A stretch of 64,000 nucleotides of DNA from contig NZ_CP126161.1 in assembly GCF_030127105.1 (NCBI RefSeq), positions 2,170,001 to 2,234,000 on the forward strand, given 5' to 3'. Position numbers and translations under genes: made by a program. Below the pieces are notes generated by a model. That model saw nothing but the letters and a program-made list of their open reading frames with translations, made no database searches and had not been told where the DNA came from. The stretch is from Haloarcula pelagica (lineage in GTDB: Archaea > Halobacteriota > Halobacteria > Halobacteriales > Haloarculaceae). The stretch's first letter is position 1; each line of letters starts with the position of its first letter. Of the stretch, positions 11,016 to 20,269 are shown one piece after another.

Positions 11016-11815
11016 GCGGACTCACCCCCGTCCACGGCTGGTTTGGAGGCCGTCTCGGTGTCGTCGACGCCGATGCTGGTCTGTTGGTCGTCGTCGGTGT
11101 CACCGTAGTAGATGTCGTCGACGATCTCCATCGTCAGGTCCTCTCGACCCCCTTCGAAGACGATCTCGCCGTCGCGGACGCCGATGAAGCGGTCGCCGAA
11201 CTCCCGGGCGATGTTGACCTGGTGGAGGCTCGTGATGGCGGTGAGGTTGCGCTCGCTCGCGGCCTGTTTCATGTAGCGCATCACGTCGCGGGCCGCCTTC
11301 GGGTCGAGGCTGGCGACGGGTTCGTCCGCGAGCAGGAGGTCCGGCTGCTGGACCAGGGCCCGGGCGATGCCGACACGCTGTTTCTGACCGCCGCTCATCG
11401 ATCCGGCCCGCTGGCCGGCCTCGTGGAGCAGGCCCACGGTGTCGAGCGCCTCCAGGGCGGTGCGCTTGTCGCTCTCGCTGTGCCAGGTGAGGAAGCTCCG
11501 GAGCAAGCCGTTCCGGGAGAGCGCCCCGGTCAGGGCGTTCTGGAAGGCGCTCTGGCTCTCGATGAGGTAGTGTTCCTGAAACACCATCCCAACGTCCTCG
11601 CGGGCGCTGGTCGCCGACTGGCCCTGGATGGTCACTTCCCCGTCGGTCGGCTGTGTGAGGCCGTTCAGGACACGGAGGAACGTCGACTTCCCCGCACCCG
11701 AGGGACCGAGCAGGATGACGAACTCGCCTTCCTCGACATCGATATCGACGCCGTCGAGGGCGACGGTGTCCTCGCCGTACACCTTGGTGACGTTGTCGAA
11801 ACTAACTGCGGGCAT
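11012..11815 (-). CDS. phnC: Phosphonate/phosphate ABC transporter ATP-binding protein PhnC
   Basis: A 267-aa ATPase energising the PhnDE importer. Walker A GPSGAGKST at about 37-45, Q-loop VFQEHYLI near 80, ABC signature SGGQKQR near 140, Walker B LLLADEPVASLD near 158-169 and the switch His in SLHQVN near 196. An acidic tail of about 35 residues (from YYGDTDDDQQ) extends past the usual end of the family. It follows phnD by 38 bases and overlaps phnE by four, so the three are one operon. Confidence 0.94.
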   Translation of the reverse strand: MPAVSFDNVTKVYGEDTVALDGVDIDVEEGEFVILLGPSGAGKSTFLRVLNGLTQPTDGEVTIQGQSATSAREDVGMVFQEHYLIESQSAFQNALTGALSRNGLLRSFLTWHSESDKRTALEALDTVGLLHEAGQRAGSMSGGQKQRVGIARALVQQPDLLLADEPVASLDPKAARDVMRYMKQAASERNLTAITSLHQVNIAREFGDRFIGVRDGEIVFEGGREDLTMEIVDDIYYGDTDDDQQTSIGVDDTETASKPAVDGGESA

Positions 11816-11853
11816 GACTCTGATGAGAGAACCTGTAATGATAAACCGGGGGG

Positions 11854-12939
11854 TTAGTTGCCGAAGAAGTCGGCACCGACGCCGAGGGACTCTGCAACGT
11901 CGAGGACACCCTGGTAGGTCTCGACATCCGCTTCGCGGACCTTGCTGAACCAGAGGTCGTCGTCGGTCCCGTCCTCGGCGTCCGCGCCGTCGAAGACGGT
12001 GTCGGACGCCTGGAGGAACGCCTCCTGGATCGCGTTCTGTGCGTCGTCGTCGAGGGCACTGCTGACGACGATCGGCGCACGCGGGAGGCCCTCGTCCTCG
12101 TGGAGCGTCGTCGCGACGCTCTGCCAGTCGTCGGGCGTCGGGCCCGTCTTGGTGTCACGGACGAACCCGCCCATCGCGGCGGCGTCGACCTGCCCCTGCT
12201 CGAGCAGGGTGTAGGACTGGACGTGGCCGCCGGCGAACGTCGGGTCGAAACTGGCCTGGGAGCCGTTCCCCTCCGGGAGGTTGCCCACGTCGATCCCAGC
12301 GTCCTGGATCGCGGCGGTCGGGTAGAGGAAGCCGCTGGTCGAGAGCGGGTCGCTGAAGGCGACGCTGCGGCCTTCGAGGTCGGCGACCTCGCTGATGTCG
12401 CTGTCGTTGCGGGTGGCGATGATACTCTTGTAGGTCCAGCCGCCGTAGCCGTAGCGCTGGAGGATGATGTCGGAGTTGTCGGTCTGATAGCCGATGGCGG
12501 CCGCGAACGGGCCGGTCTCGGCCAGATCGGCCGTCCCCTGCCCCAGCGCCTGGATGACGGCGCTGTAGTTGCTGCCGACGTTCATCTGGGCGTCGAGCGC
12601 GTCCGGAACGTCGAAGTTGTTCGTGATGTACTCTTCGAGGTGGTCCCGCAGCGGCGCGTACTGGACGTAGAGGTCTTCCTGGGGGACGCTCGGTGAGAGG
12701 TTGAAGTTGAGTTCCTCGTTGCCACCGAACGTGACCTCCGGCCCGGAGGGCGTGTCCGTCTCCGTTTCGGTGTCCATGCTCTCGCCGTCGGAAGAGGACC
12801 CGTCGGAGGAGCCATCAGCGCCGCTCCCGTCGCTGCTGCCGGACCCACCGTCGCCGGAATTGTCACCAGAACAACCGGCGACGACGCCGGCTGCCCCGAG
12901 TGCCCCGATACCTTTCAGGAAGTTTCTCCGCTTTCGCAT
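11854..12939 (-). CDS. phnD: Phosphonate/phosphate ABC transporter substrate-binding lipoprotein PhnD
   Basis: A 361-aa exported binding protein and first gene of the phn operon. The N-terminus KRRNFLKGIGALGAAGVVAGC is a twin-arginine signal with lipobox, followed by about 45 residues of Gly, Ser, Asp and Thr linker typical of haloarchaeal surface lipoproteins. The mature domain shows PhnD-family stretches such as QYAPLRDHLEEY near 90, the conserved NYSAVIQALGQGTADLAETGPFAA near 123, and FSDPLSTSGFLYP near 193. It would scavenge phosphorus oxyanions or phosphonates outside the cell. Confidence 0.93.
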   Translation of the reverse strand: MRKRRNFLKGIGALGAAGVVAGCSGDNSGDGGSGSSDGSGADGSSDGSSSDGESMDTETETDTPSGPEVTFGGNEELNFNLSPSVPQEDLYVQYAPLRDHLEEYITNNFDVPDALDAQMNVGSNYSAVIQALGQGTADLAETGPFAAAIGYQTDNSDIILQRYGYGGWTYKSIIATRNDSDISEVADLEGRSVAFSDPLSTSGFLYPTAAIQDAGIDVGNLPEGNGSQASFDPTFAGGHVQSYTLLEQGQVDAAAMGGFVRDTKTGPTPDDWQSVATTLHEDEGLPRAPIVVSSALDDDAQNAIQEAFLQASDTVFDGADAEDGTDDDLWFSKVREADVETYQGVLDVAESLGVGADFFGN

Positions 12940-13060
12940 GCCCGGCGTTTCAACTCTGAACCAATAAAGCGTTCATATGTCTATTATATATAAGACAATA
13001 TCTAGAGCAAGTTCTATATATCTGACGACTGCCTGCAGTAGCGGTTCTCCGGTTGTGCTG
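12940..13060 (-). promoter_or_regulatory. AT-rich promoter region of the phn operon
   Basis: Between phnD and hisH (12940-13233) no gene is convincing. The phnD-proximal part is unusually AT-rich for this genome, with two TATATA blocks, one at about 12984-12992 and another at 13014-13020, plus CTTTATTGG closer to the start (read on the minus strand). Multiple TATA-like blocks are consistent with a strongly regulated, phosphorus-responsive promoter, but which is used cannot be told. The hisH-proximal half is ordinary GC-rich DNA. Confidence 0.5.
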
Positions 13061-13233
13061 CCCAGAACTGGGCGCTCGTCCAGCCACAGCGACCGATCGG
13101 CGTGGCCTGTGTCGCGGTGGGTGCCTGACACGACGACACCTCGCGGGAGTCGACTGCGGGCGCGGGCGGTGGTCACGCACCCGCCGTTGCGCGAACAGGA
13201 ACGCACTTACCGGGGGTCCGCCTACCGGGACGT

Positions 13234-13884
13234 ATGAGTGTCAGACAGACCGCCGCGGAGGTGGTGGTCGTCGACTACGGACTGGGGAACCTCCGGAGTG
13301 TCACCCGCGGACTCGAACGCGCGGGCGCCGAGGTGACACTCACCGAAGACCCCGCGTCGTTCGACGCCGCCGACGGGATCGTCCTGCCGGGCGTCGGGGC
13401 GTTCTCCGAGGGGATGGACAACGCCGGTCCGTTCCGGGACGCCCTGGTCGAACAGGCCGCCGCCGGCAAACCGCTCTTTGGCATCTGTCTCGGGATGCAG
13501 ATGCTCTTGACCACGAGCGAGGAGGCCGACCACGCCGGCGAGGGCGACGCCGAGGGCCTGGACCTGATCCCCGGCCAGAACGTCCGCTTCAGCCGCGACC
13601 AGACCGTTCCTCACATGGGCTGGAACCAACTGGACGTCCAGCGAGATCACCCGCTGGTCGACGGGATAGACGGGGAGTACGCCTACTTCGTCCACTCCTA
13701 CTACGCCGTGCCCGACGACGAGGAGTCGGTCGTCGCCACGACCGACTACGGCGTTGACTTCGCCTCGGTCGTCGCCAACGAGGCCGGCAACGTCTTCGGC
13801 ACCCAGTTCCACCCCGAGAAATCGGGCGAGACCGGGCTCCAGATCCTGCGGAACTTCGTCGACTACTGCGCCGAGCAGCGGTAG
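13234..13884 (+). CDS. hisH: Imidazole glycerol phosphate synthase subunit HisH
   Basis: The glutaminase subunit that supplies ammonia to HisF in histidine biosynthesis. The 216-aa class I amidotransferase starts EVVVVDYGLGNLRSV, has the oxyanion strand GIVLPGVGAFSEGM near residue 48, the nucleophile Cys in GICLGMQML near residue 87, and the His-Glu pair in GTQFHPEKSG near 190. Length is normal. It stands alone; HisF and other his genes are elsewhere, as is usual in haloarchaea. Confidence 0.95.
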   Translation: MSVRQTAAEVVVVDYGLGNLRSVTRGLERAGAEVTLTEDPASFDAADGIVLPGVGAFSEGMDNAGPFRDALVEQAAAGKPLFGICLGMQMLLTTSEEADHAGEGDAEGLDLIPGQNVRFSRDQTVPHMGWNQLDVQRDHPLVDGIDGEYAYFVHSYYAVPDDEESVVATTDYGVDFASVVANEAGNVFGTQFHPEKSGETGLQILRNFVDYCAEQR

Positions 13885-13991
13885 GCGGTCGCTGTTTCTG
13901 TTGTCGCGGCTCTGTTAGAAATCCCAGTCGAAGATACATTCTGCCCTGGTCCCGGTCAGTAAAGGTTGCTCACTTACCGCACCCAGCGGCT

Positions 13992-14004
13992 ACTTCTTAG
14001 AAGT
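13992..14004. promoter_or_regulatory. Short palindrome before the AT-richer lipoprotein gene
   Basis: ACTTCT-T-AGAAGT is a perfect palindrome with one central base, immediately followed by an A-rich block (CATTAAAAAGG) that could be a TATA element. It lies 80 bases upstream of the lipoprotein start. A regulator site is possible; a palindrome this short could also occur by chance. Confidence 0.25.
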
Positions 14005-14083
14005 CCATTAAAAAGGCGTGACCGATACAGAGAGTTAGTCAGCACAGCAGAATGTTTTTGTCACGAGTCGGTAATTCGATCAT

Positions 14084-14503
14084 ATGACACGACCGACGCG
14101 CCGGCGATTCCTCCTGTCCAGCGGTGGTCTCGCTTGTGGGTTCGCCGGGTGCCTTTCGCAAGGTACGAAATCGGAAGATTCCACAGAGACACCATCTAAC
14201 GTGGAGACTCGTGCTGACTTCCGGTTCTACAACGAGACAGGCTCGGAACTCACTCTCATGATGACTGTGACGGACATGGAGGCAAACGAGCGTATCTTAC
14301 AGCGGTCATATCAGTTGGCTCCATCTACCCAGGACGGAGATATGGTGAAAGCGACAGTTGAGGAGTTGCGAGACGCTCTCTACACATATCGGTTCACAAC
14401 CGACATAGGCCATGAGGCGACTCGTCAATATGGGCCATCAACGTCGGAGCAACTCCGCGTTCGAATCAATCCGAATCAAGTACAATTCCGGGCCGTCGCA
14501 TGA
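14084..14503 (+). CDS. Small Tat lipoprotein of unknown function, atypical base composition
   Basis: A 139-aa predicted exported lipoprotein: RPTRRRFLLSSGGLACGFAGC gives a twin-arginine signal and lipobox within 23 residues. The mature part looks like a single beta-sandwich domain (DFRFYNETGSELTLMMTVTDM, then SYQLAPSTQDGDMV), the kind seen in small haloarchaeal surface proteins. I recognise no family. Codons use A and T at third positions far more than in the surrounding genes, and the flanks are AT-richer too, which suggests recent acquisition. Confidence 0.7.
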   Translation: MTRPTRRRFLLSSGGLACGFAGCLSQGTKSEDSTETPSNVETRADFRFYNETGSELTLMMTVTDMEANERILQRSYQLAPSTQDGDMVKATVEELRDALYTYRFTTDIGHEATRQYGPSTSEQLRVRINPNQVQFRAVA

Positions 14504-14727
14504 CTTGGAAGTCATGCAACGAAGGAGATTGTTTCGAACACTCTGAAGTCATTCTGTACTGTTTGAACCCCAGTCCAATGTCCCAGTCCGCTTGGATTAA
14601 CCGATATGCAACTCTCAACGACCGGCTATTTCATCCGATAGAACAGCTGAATGATCGTATTTCAACAGAGCCGCTGTCGCGGTGGCCGGGAGCGAGTGCC
14701 GCGACGGCAGTCGCGGCCGAGCGTGCC

Positions 14728-14990
14728 GGGAGACCGGCGGTCTCCCAAACCTCGCGGTGGGACCGCGAGAACCCGGGGAAGGGCAGGGTTGCCACGAGCA
14801 TCCGGCGGCGAAGCCGCCGGTTTACCGAAAGCCTCGCTATGCTCGCCTTTCGAGCCCTGCGGTCGCGGTGCTCCCACAGGACACCGGAATCGAGGCCGGC
14901 GGCCGAGATTCCGGCCTTTTAGCGTAGATTTTTACGGCGAGTGGTGCCACAGCGGCGCGACGCGCCGCGAGGACACCCGAGCCGTAAAAA
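14728..14990. repeat. Composite stem-loop element, copy A
   Basis: A chain of perfect inverted repeats fills the gap between convergent genes (14504-14994 holds no gene). In order: GGGAGACC/GGTCTCCC; CTCGCGGT/ACCGCGAG; CCGGCGGC-GAA-GCCGCCGG at 14802-14820; CCGGAATC/GATTCCGG at 14884-14914; and outer arms TTTTTACGGC at 14929-14938 with GCCGTAAAAA at 14981-14990. The last three parts have counterparts in the same order at 38232-38331. It begins five bases beyond the stop of the minus-strand SWIM gene. A transcription end or RNA-stability element is the likely role. Confidence 0.7.
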
Positions 14991-14994
14991 GGTA

Positions 14995-15333
14995 CTATAG
15001 GAAGTCCCGAACGTCCGAGTACCACATGTCGTGGTCGTCGACGGCGTCGATGGCCTGGGCGATCCGGACCGCCAGTGCGTGCCAGCAGAGTTCGTCGGGG
15101 CCGAGGTTGTACTCGGCGTCGGCACACGTACAGCCGTCGTCCTCGACGATGTACTCGTCCTTGTGGCCGACGACGACGACGAAGTCCCGGTAGCGTTTCA
15201 CCCGGCTCTCGCCGACGGCCTCGATGGCCTGTTGGCCGCGGTCGCCGTGGGCGGCGACGATACGTTCGACTCCCTCGGGAGTCAACTCCCCGTCGGCTTC
15301 GAGCCGGGTCACCCAGTCGTCGACCGCAGTCAC
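14995..15333 (-). CDS. Small SWIM zinc-finger protein
   Basis: A 112-aa cytoplasmic protein. The central DDGCTCADAEYNLGPDELCWHALAVRIA region carries the CxC...CxH arrangement of a SWIM zinc finger at residues 69-87. SWIM domains bind DNA or proteins, and in archaea and eukaryotes some accompany recombination paralogues, but nothing nearby supports that role. The N-terminal half (VDDWVTRLEADGELTPEGVERIVAAHG) is helical and may bind a partner. It is separated from the divergent kinase gene by 110 bases. Confidence 0.7.
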   Translation of the reverse strand: MTAVDDWVTRLEADGELTPEGVERIVAAHGDRGQQAIEAVGESRVKRYRDFVVVVGHKDEYIVEDDGCTCADAEYNLGPDELCWHALAVRIAQAIDAVDDHDMWYSDVRDFL

Positions 15334-15443
15334 AGTGGCGGTACGGGGAGGGGCGACTAAACAGCGTCGTCTGCCCGTGGACGGCGCCGCCGTGTGGGCC
15401 CGTCCCCGGAAGGGTCAACAGGGAGCGGGCCGTGGGACGGAGT

Positions 15444-17108
15444 ATGGCTCCCGACCTCCCCTGGCCCGCGATCGGCGCGTTGGCCTCGGGGGTCGGATCG
15501 CTGTACCTGCTCGCACGCCTGCGGGAGCACTGGCACAAGCCCGGCGCGAAGTGGTTCGTCGCCACCATCGGGACGATCACCGTCTGGACGGGCGGGTACG
15601 CCGTCGGGATCCTCGTGGCGACGCCGCCGCTTCGGGTGGCGGTCGAGGTGCTGTCGTGGGTGTCGGCGGCCTGGATCGGCTTTTTCTTCCTCTCGTTCGC
15701 GCTGGGGTACACCGGCCGGACCGGGATCCTCGAAAGCTGGTGGTACCGGACGGTCGCCGTCGTCCCGCTGGCGACCTCGCTGCTGGCGGTCGCGAGCACA
15801 CAGACGCCGCTGCTGTGGGGCGGCTACGAGCCGGTCCGCGTGTTGGGCGTCCTCGGCGCCGAGTACACGTTTCTCCCGCTTGGCTACGTCTCGATCATCG
15901 GCGTGATGCTGTTCGTCAGCGTCGGGACGGTCCTGTTGTTCGACACGGTGGTGAGCTACGGGCCGCTGTACCGGCGGGAGGCGATCGCGGTCGGACTGAG
16001 CCCGTTGCCCCCGGGGATCGGCGCGCTGCTGTGGGCGCTGGGACTGGGGCCGCCGGTGAACCTCACCACCGTGCTGTTCCTGCCCCACGTCGCGCTGGAC
16101 GCGTACGCGTTCGTCCGCGGCGGGATGTTCGAGTTCCACCCGGCGACTCGTCGGATCGGCGAACGGGCGGCCATCGACGACATCGGGACCCCGGTCGCTA
16201 TCGTCGATGTCGACGGGCGCATCGTCACGCTCAACCCGGCGGCCGAACGGACCTTCGGCGTCGACACGCAGTCGGTGCTGACCCGGCCGCTAGGGGGGGT
16301 TCTGGGCGAGGAGGCACTCACCGTCGACGGCGAGGGCGAACGGCTCAGTGTCGGCACCGACCGAAATCGCCGGGAGTTCAAGACCCAACAGACCGAACTC
16401 CGTGACGAGACTGGAACCCATCTGGGGTACACGGTCCTGTTTCAGGACATCACCGACGAGATACGGCGCGAACGGCGTCTGGAGGTTCTCAACAGGTTTC
16501 TCAGACACAACGTCCGCAACGAGAGCGTGGTCATCAGAGGGCGAGCCGAGGTGCTGGCTGCGGGACTGGAGGGCGAGGAGGCGGGCCACGCGGAGACGAT
16601 CGAGGCAGCGGTGGGTCGACTGGTCGAATCGGGCGAGAAGGCCCGCACGCTGTCGGAGGTCTCGACGGGGGGTGACGCGTTCGAGACGGTCGACGTGGGG
16701 TCGTTCCTGGCCGACGCCGTCGACTCGCTGGACCCGCCGGCCGGCGAGCGCGTGACCGTCTCGGTCGCCGACGGGCTGGAACTGTCGACCCAGCCGGTGT
16801 TGCTCGAAGTGCTGGTCGAGAACCTCGTCGAGAACGCCGTAGAGCACACCGACGATCCCGACGTTCAGGTGTTGGCCACCGTCGACGGGGGGAGCGTCGT
16901 CCTCACCGTCGCCGACGACGGGCCGGGGATCCCCGAGCACGAACTGGCGGTCCTCGACAGCGGGCGGGAGACGGACCTGAACCACGGGAGCGGCATCGGG
17001 CTGTGGCTGATCCGGTGGGTCGCGACCACCCTGGGAGCGGAACTGACGTTCACCGTCGAGTCGGGGACGACCGTCAGCGTCCGGTTCCCCACGGAGCAGA
17101 CGAACTGA
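15444..17108 (+). CDS. Sensor histidine kinase: 7TM, PAS, kinase core
   Basis: A 554-aa membrane sensor kinase. Seven hydrophobic helices cover about residues 5-220, a PAS domain follows at about 235-345 ([22 protein letters not shown]), and the phospho-acceptor segment is [10 protein letters not shown] near residue 352, the HNVRN form common in haloarchaeal kinases. N-box [11 protein letters not shown] lies near 458, G1 [10 protein letters not shown] near 490 and G2 [11 protein letters not shown] near 515. Unlike the other two kinases of the window it has no SVEHGST repeat after the N-box. The ATG at 15444 starts directly before the first helix. No response regulator is adjacent. Confidence 0.92.
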   Translation: MAPDLPWPAIGALASGVGSLYLLARLREHWHKPGAKWFVATIGTITVWTGGYAVGILVATPPLRVAVEVLSWVSAAWIGFFFLSFALGYTGRTGILESWWYRTVAVVPLATSLLAVASTQTPLLWGGYEPVRVLGVLGAEYTFLPLGYVSIIGVMLFVSVGTVLLFDTVVSYGPLYRREAIAVGLSPLPPGIGALLWALGLGPPVNLTTVLFLPHVALDAYAFVRGGMFEFHPATRRIGERAAIDDIGTPVAIVDVDGRIVTLNPAAERTFGVDTQSVLTRPLGGVLGEEALTVDGEGERLSVGTDRNRREFKTQQTELRDETGTHLGYTVLFQDITDEIRRERRLEVLNRFLRHNVRNESVVIRGRAEVLAAGLEGEEAGHAETIEAAVGRLVESGEKARTLSEVSTGGDAFETVDVGSFLADAVDSLDPPAGERVTVSVADGLELSTQPVLLEVLVENLVENAVEHTDDPDVQVLATVDGGSVVLTVADDGPGIPEHELAVLDSGRETDLNHGSGIGLWLIRWVATTLGAELTFTVESGTTVSVRFPTEQTN

Positions 17109-17155
17109 CGCCGTGTGTCGAATCCCTTTTCGCACTCGACGGGTATCCTCGGAGT

Positions 17156-18259
17156 ATGCGCGTCAGCGAGGGGCAGGTGACCGTGACGGTGCCCGAACAG
17201 GCCGACGCCGGGAGAGGCGAGAACGTCTTCTTCAACCCCGTCCAGGAACTCAACCGGGACCTGACGGTGGCGACCCTGCGGGCCTACCGGGAGCGCGAGG
17301 AGCGCGCGGAGTCGTATCTAGACGCCACCGCAGCAAGCGGCGTCCGCGGCGTCCGGGCGGCTGCCGACGGCTGGGAGACGACGCTGTGTGACATCGACGA
17401 GGAGGCGGTCGACCTCTGCGAGCGAAACCTCGAACGGAACGGGCTGGCGGCGTCGGTCAGACACGCGGACGCCAGCGTCCTCATGCACACCGACACGTTC
17501 GACGTGGTCGACATCGACCCGTTCGGGACGCCGATGCCCTTCGCCGACGCGGCGGTCAAGGGCACCCGGAACCTCCTGTGTGTGACCGCGACCGACACCG
17601 CGCCGCTGTGTGGCGCGCACTTCGAGAGCGGCGTCCGGACCTACAGCACCGTCCCGCGCAACACGGAGTACCACGCCGAGATGGGGCTGCGCGTCCTGCT
17701 GTCGGCGATGGTCCGGACTGCGGCCCGCTACGACATCGCGGCCCGGCCGATCCTGAGCCACGCGACTCGCCACTACGCCCGCACCTACCTGGAGTTCGAC
17801 CGCGGCGCGAAAGTCGCCAACGACTGCATCGACGAACTGGGCCACGTCTACCACTGCCAGGAGTGTCTCTGGCGCGACCACGAGCGCGGGCTGCTCGCCG
17901 ACGCGCCCGACGAGTGCCCCGAATGTGGACAGCACCTCCAGACTGCCGGACCGATCTGGCTGGGACGGACCTGCGAGCCCGCGTTCGCCCGCTCGGTCGC
18001 CGAGTTCGTCACCGACGACATGGGGACCGCCGACGACGCCCGCGACCTGTTAGAGACGCTCGCGACGGAACTGGACACGCCGACTCACTACGACCAGCAC
18101 CGACTCTGTAAACGCTGGGGGCGCGGTGCCGACGCGATGGACGAGTTCCTCCAGACGCTTCGGGACGCGGGCTACGAGGCGACCCGGACCCACTTCGGCG
18201 GGACGACGTTCAAGAGCGACGCGGACGTGGCACAGATGCGCGAGGCCGTCGAGACGTAG
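17156..18259 (+). CDS. trm1: tRNA (guanine26-N2)-dimethyltransferase Trm1
   Basis: Methylates G26 of tRNAs with S-adenosylmethionine. The 367-aa protein has the opening [30 protein letters not shown], the SAM-binding motif [12 protein letters not shown] near residue 53, the catalytic DIDPFGTP near residue 119, and a zinc-ribbon CxxC...CxxC (CQEC and CPEC) near residues 235-258. All are Trm1 signatures and the length is typical. Start at 17156 matches the family N-terminus. Confidence 0.95.
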   Translation: MRVSEGQVTVTVPEQADAGRGENVFFNPVQELNRDLTVATLRAYREREERAESYLDATAASGVRGVRAAADGWETTLCDIDEEAVDLCERNLERNGLAASVRHADASVLMHTDTFDVVDIDPFGTPMPFADAAVKGTRNLLCVTATDTAPLCGAHFESGVRTYSTVPRNTEYHAEMGLRVLLSAMVRTAARYDIAARPILSHATRHYARTYLEFDRGAKVANDCIDELGHVYHCQECLWRDHERGLLADAPDECPECGQHLQTAGPIWLGRTCEPAFARSVAEFVTDDMGTADDARDLLETLATELDTPTHYDQHRLCKRWGRGADAMDEFLQTLRDAGYEATRTHFGGTTFKSDADVAQMREAVET

Positions 18260-18306
18260 CGGCGGCAATGGAGGCGGCGACGGAGCGCCGGTCGCGGGAG
18301 GCGTAG

Positions 18307-18717
18307 TCAGCGGCTGTCGACGCCACCCAGCGCGGCGAGTTTGCGGCTGATATCGTAGCCCAGCAGGTACAGCGGCCGCAGGAAGTAGTTCGCCATCCCG
18401 GCCAGGCCGACCAGGCCGCCCAGCGACTGGACTTCACCGGGCGTCGCAGTCGGCCGGATCACCAGCGGGACGGCGGCGAGTACCAGTGCGAGCCAGAGCC
18501 ATCGCAGGATCTGGTCGACATCGACACCGGCCACACGGCCGACCGTCGTCTCCGGACGCGTGAGAAACAGCCCGATCGCGAGGACGACGAGTCCGGCCGC
18601 AAGCGGGAGTGACGCGCCGACGCCGAGGAGACTCAGTCCGACGAGCAGGAGGCCGGCAACGAGCAGGAGCAGTGTCGCCTGGAGCGTTCCGTCCCGGATG
18701 GCGACTGGGGAGACCAT
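18307..18717 (-). CDS. Small membrane protein of unknown function
   Basis: A 136-aa protein with about four hydrophobic helices: 12-30, 36-52, 68-86 and a weaker one after residue 95. Between helices two and three is a conserved-looking TRPETTVGRVAGVDVDQ. I recognise no named family. A TATA-like TTTTTATAC lies about 25 bases upstream on the minus strand, so the gene has its own promoter. Confidence 0.6.
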   Translation of the reverse strand: MVSPVAIRDGTLQATLLLLVAGLLLVGLSLLGVGASLPLAAGLVVLAIGLFLTRPETTVGRVAGVDVDQILRWLWLALVLAAVPLVIRPTATPGEVQSLGGLVGLAGMANYFLRPLYLLGYDISRKLAALGGVDSR

Positions 18718-18808
18718 ACCCGCTCGGAGGGCAGGCCGTCGTATAAAAACTGCTACCGGCCGCGGCGGTTCTTAACGCCTTTGACCGTCGGCCACGGAAG
18801 CGAAGGCA

Positions 18809-20248
18809 GTGGCCGGCTCCCGCTACAATCCCGTTCGTGCGCTGCTGCTGGCTGTCGGGGGCCTGCTCGCGCGGGCCGGCCTCGTCGACCGTGACCGTAT
18901 CGCACGGGCGACGGACCTCTCCTGGCCGCGGATCGTCACCGGGCTCGCGCGGATGTCGAAATCGACCGCCGACGTGGCGATGGTCGGACTGGCGATCGGG
19001 CCGACCGCGATCGCCGGCGTCGGCTACGCGACGCCGTTCTGGGGGCTGGCCTTTGCCCTGGGTGGCGGCGTCGCCGGCGCGACGATCAGCATGGTCTCCC
19101 AGCGCTACGGGGCCGACGCCCGCGCGGAACTCGGGCTGTCGGTGACGACCAGCGCCGCCGTCGTCGCGGCGATCACCGTCCCCGTCGCGGCGCTGTACTG
19201 GCTCGTCCCTGGACCGCTCGTCGACCTCGTGGGCTCCGGAGCGCGGGCGGTCGCCTACGGCGAGTCGTACCTCCGGGTCGTCGCGCTCGGGGTGCCCTTC
19301 GCCGGGCTGAACCTCGTGGGCAGTCGCACGCTCGTCGGCGCCGACGACGCCTGGTCGGCGATGGTCGTCCGGGCCGGCGGGGCCGTCGTCAACGTCGTCA
19401 TCAACGCCGTCCTCATCTTCGGGCTGGGGTGGGGCGTCGTCGGCGCCGCCGTCGGCACCGTCGCCGCGAACGTCCTCGTCACCGTCGCGCTGGTGGTCGG
19501 GCTGGCTCGTGGTGGCCTCCCGGGCGTCCCCTTTCCCGTGCAGATCCCCGTTTCCCGGCCGTTTCTGGACCGCTCGCTGGCGCGTGACCTCGCGGAGATG
19601 GGGACGCCGCTGGTGGGGACGAACCTCGCCCGGACCGGCGCGCAGTTCCCGCGGCTGTTCATCGTCGGCCTGTTCGGCCCCGATGTCGTCTCGGCGTACG
19701 TCGTCGCGTTGCGGGTGCGTGCGCTGCTCGATACGCCCAACTGGGGGCTGAGCCTCGCCTCCAGTAGCCTCGTCGGTCAGGCGCTCGGCGAGGACGACGA
19801 GTCCGACGCGACCGCCTGGGCGCGAACGGTACTTCGGCTCGGGATCGGTGTCTACGTGCTCGTTGCCGTGGCGCTCGCCCCCTTCTCGAGACAGATCGGT
19901 CGACTGTTCGTCGAGGACCCGACGCTGTTGCCGCTGGTGACCGTCTTCGTCGCCGTCGCGTGTGCGAGCGTCGTCTTCCGTGGCGTCGACGGCGGCGCGA
20001 CCGGCCCGCTCCGAGCCAGCGGGGACACTCGCTGGCCGCTGTACTCGCAGCTCACGGGGATGTACCTGTTCGCCCTCCCGGTGGCGTACGTCGGTGTCGC
20101 CGTCCCCGCGATCGGTGTCACCGCGCTGTACGCCTCGCTGCTCGTCGAGACGGCAGTCCCGGCGGCGATCACGTACTACCGGTTCCGGTCGGGAACGTGG
20201 CGGGTCGTCAGTCGCTCGTACCGGCCGGACGCGGCACTGGACGACTGA
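18809..20248 (+). CDS. MATE family efflux transporter
   Basis: A 479-aa polytopic membrane protein of about twelve helices in two halves. MATE features include DLSWPRIVTGLARMSKSTADVAMVGLAIG at about 29-57 and the repeat in the second half, LAEMGTPLVGTNLARTGAQFPRLFIVGLFG, near 262-291. It should export cationic or other compounds using a sodium or proton gradient. GTG start at 18809, about 25 bases after a TTCTTAAC promoter-like sequence. It differs clearly from the second MATE gene at 29608. Confidence 0.9.
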   Translation: MAGSRYNPVRALLLAVGGLLARAGLVDRDRIARATDLSWPRIVTGLARMSKSTADVAMVGLAIGPTAIAGVGYATPFWGLAFALGGGVAGATISMVSQRYGADARAELGLSVTTSAAVVAAITVPVAALYWLVPGPLVDLVGSGARAVAYGESYLRVVALGVPFAGLNLVGSRTLVGADDAWSAMVVRAGGAVVNVVINAVLIFGLGWGVVGAAVGTVAANVLVTVALVVGLARGGLPGVPFPVQIPVSRPFLDRSLARDLAEMGTPLVGTNLARTGAQFPRLFIVGLFGPDVVSAYVVALRVRALLDTPNWGLSLASSSLVGQALGEDDESDATAWARTVLRLGIGVYVLVAVALAPFSRQIGRLFVEDPTLLPLVTVFVAVACASVVFRGVDGGATGPLRASGDTRWPLYSQLTGMYLFALPVAYVGVAVPAIGVTALYASLLVETAVPAAITYYRFRSGTWRVVSRSYRPDAALDD

Positions 20249-20269
20249 GGGCGAGGGAGAAGACGGGGT

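Noticed and set aside
12950-13206. Small genes between phnD and hisH
   Set aside because: Frames of about 76 codons include AT-rich promoter sequence and have no codon bias.
13885-14083. tRNA or small RNA gene
   Set aside because: No T-loop or acceptor pairing could be found here or in the other gaps.
14651-15193. 180-codon frame across the stem-loop element
   Set aside because: Composition follows the palindromes and the frame runs antisense into the SWIM gene.
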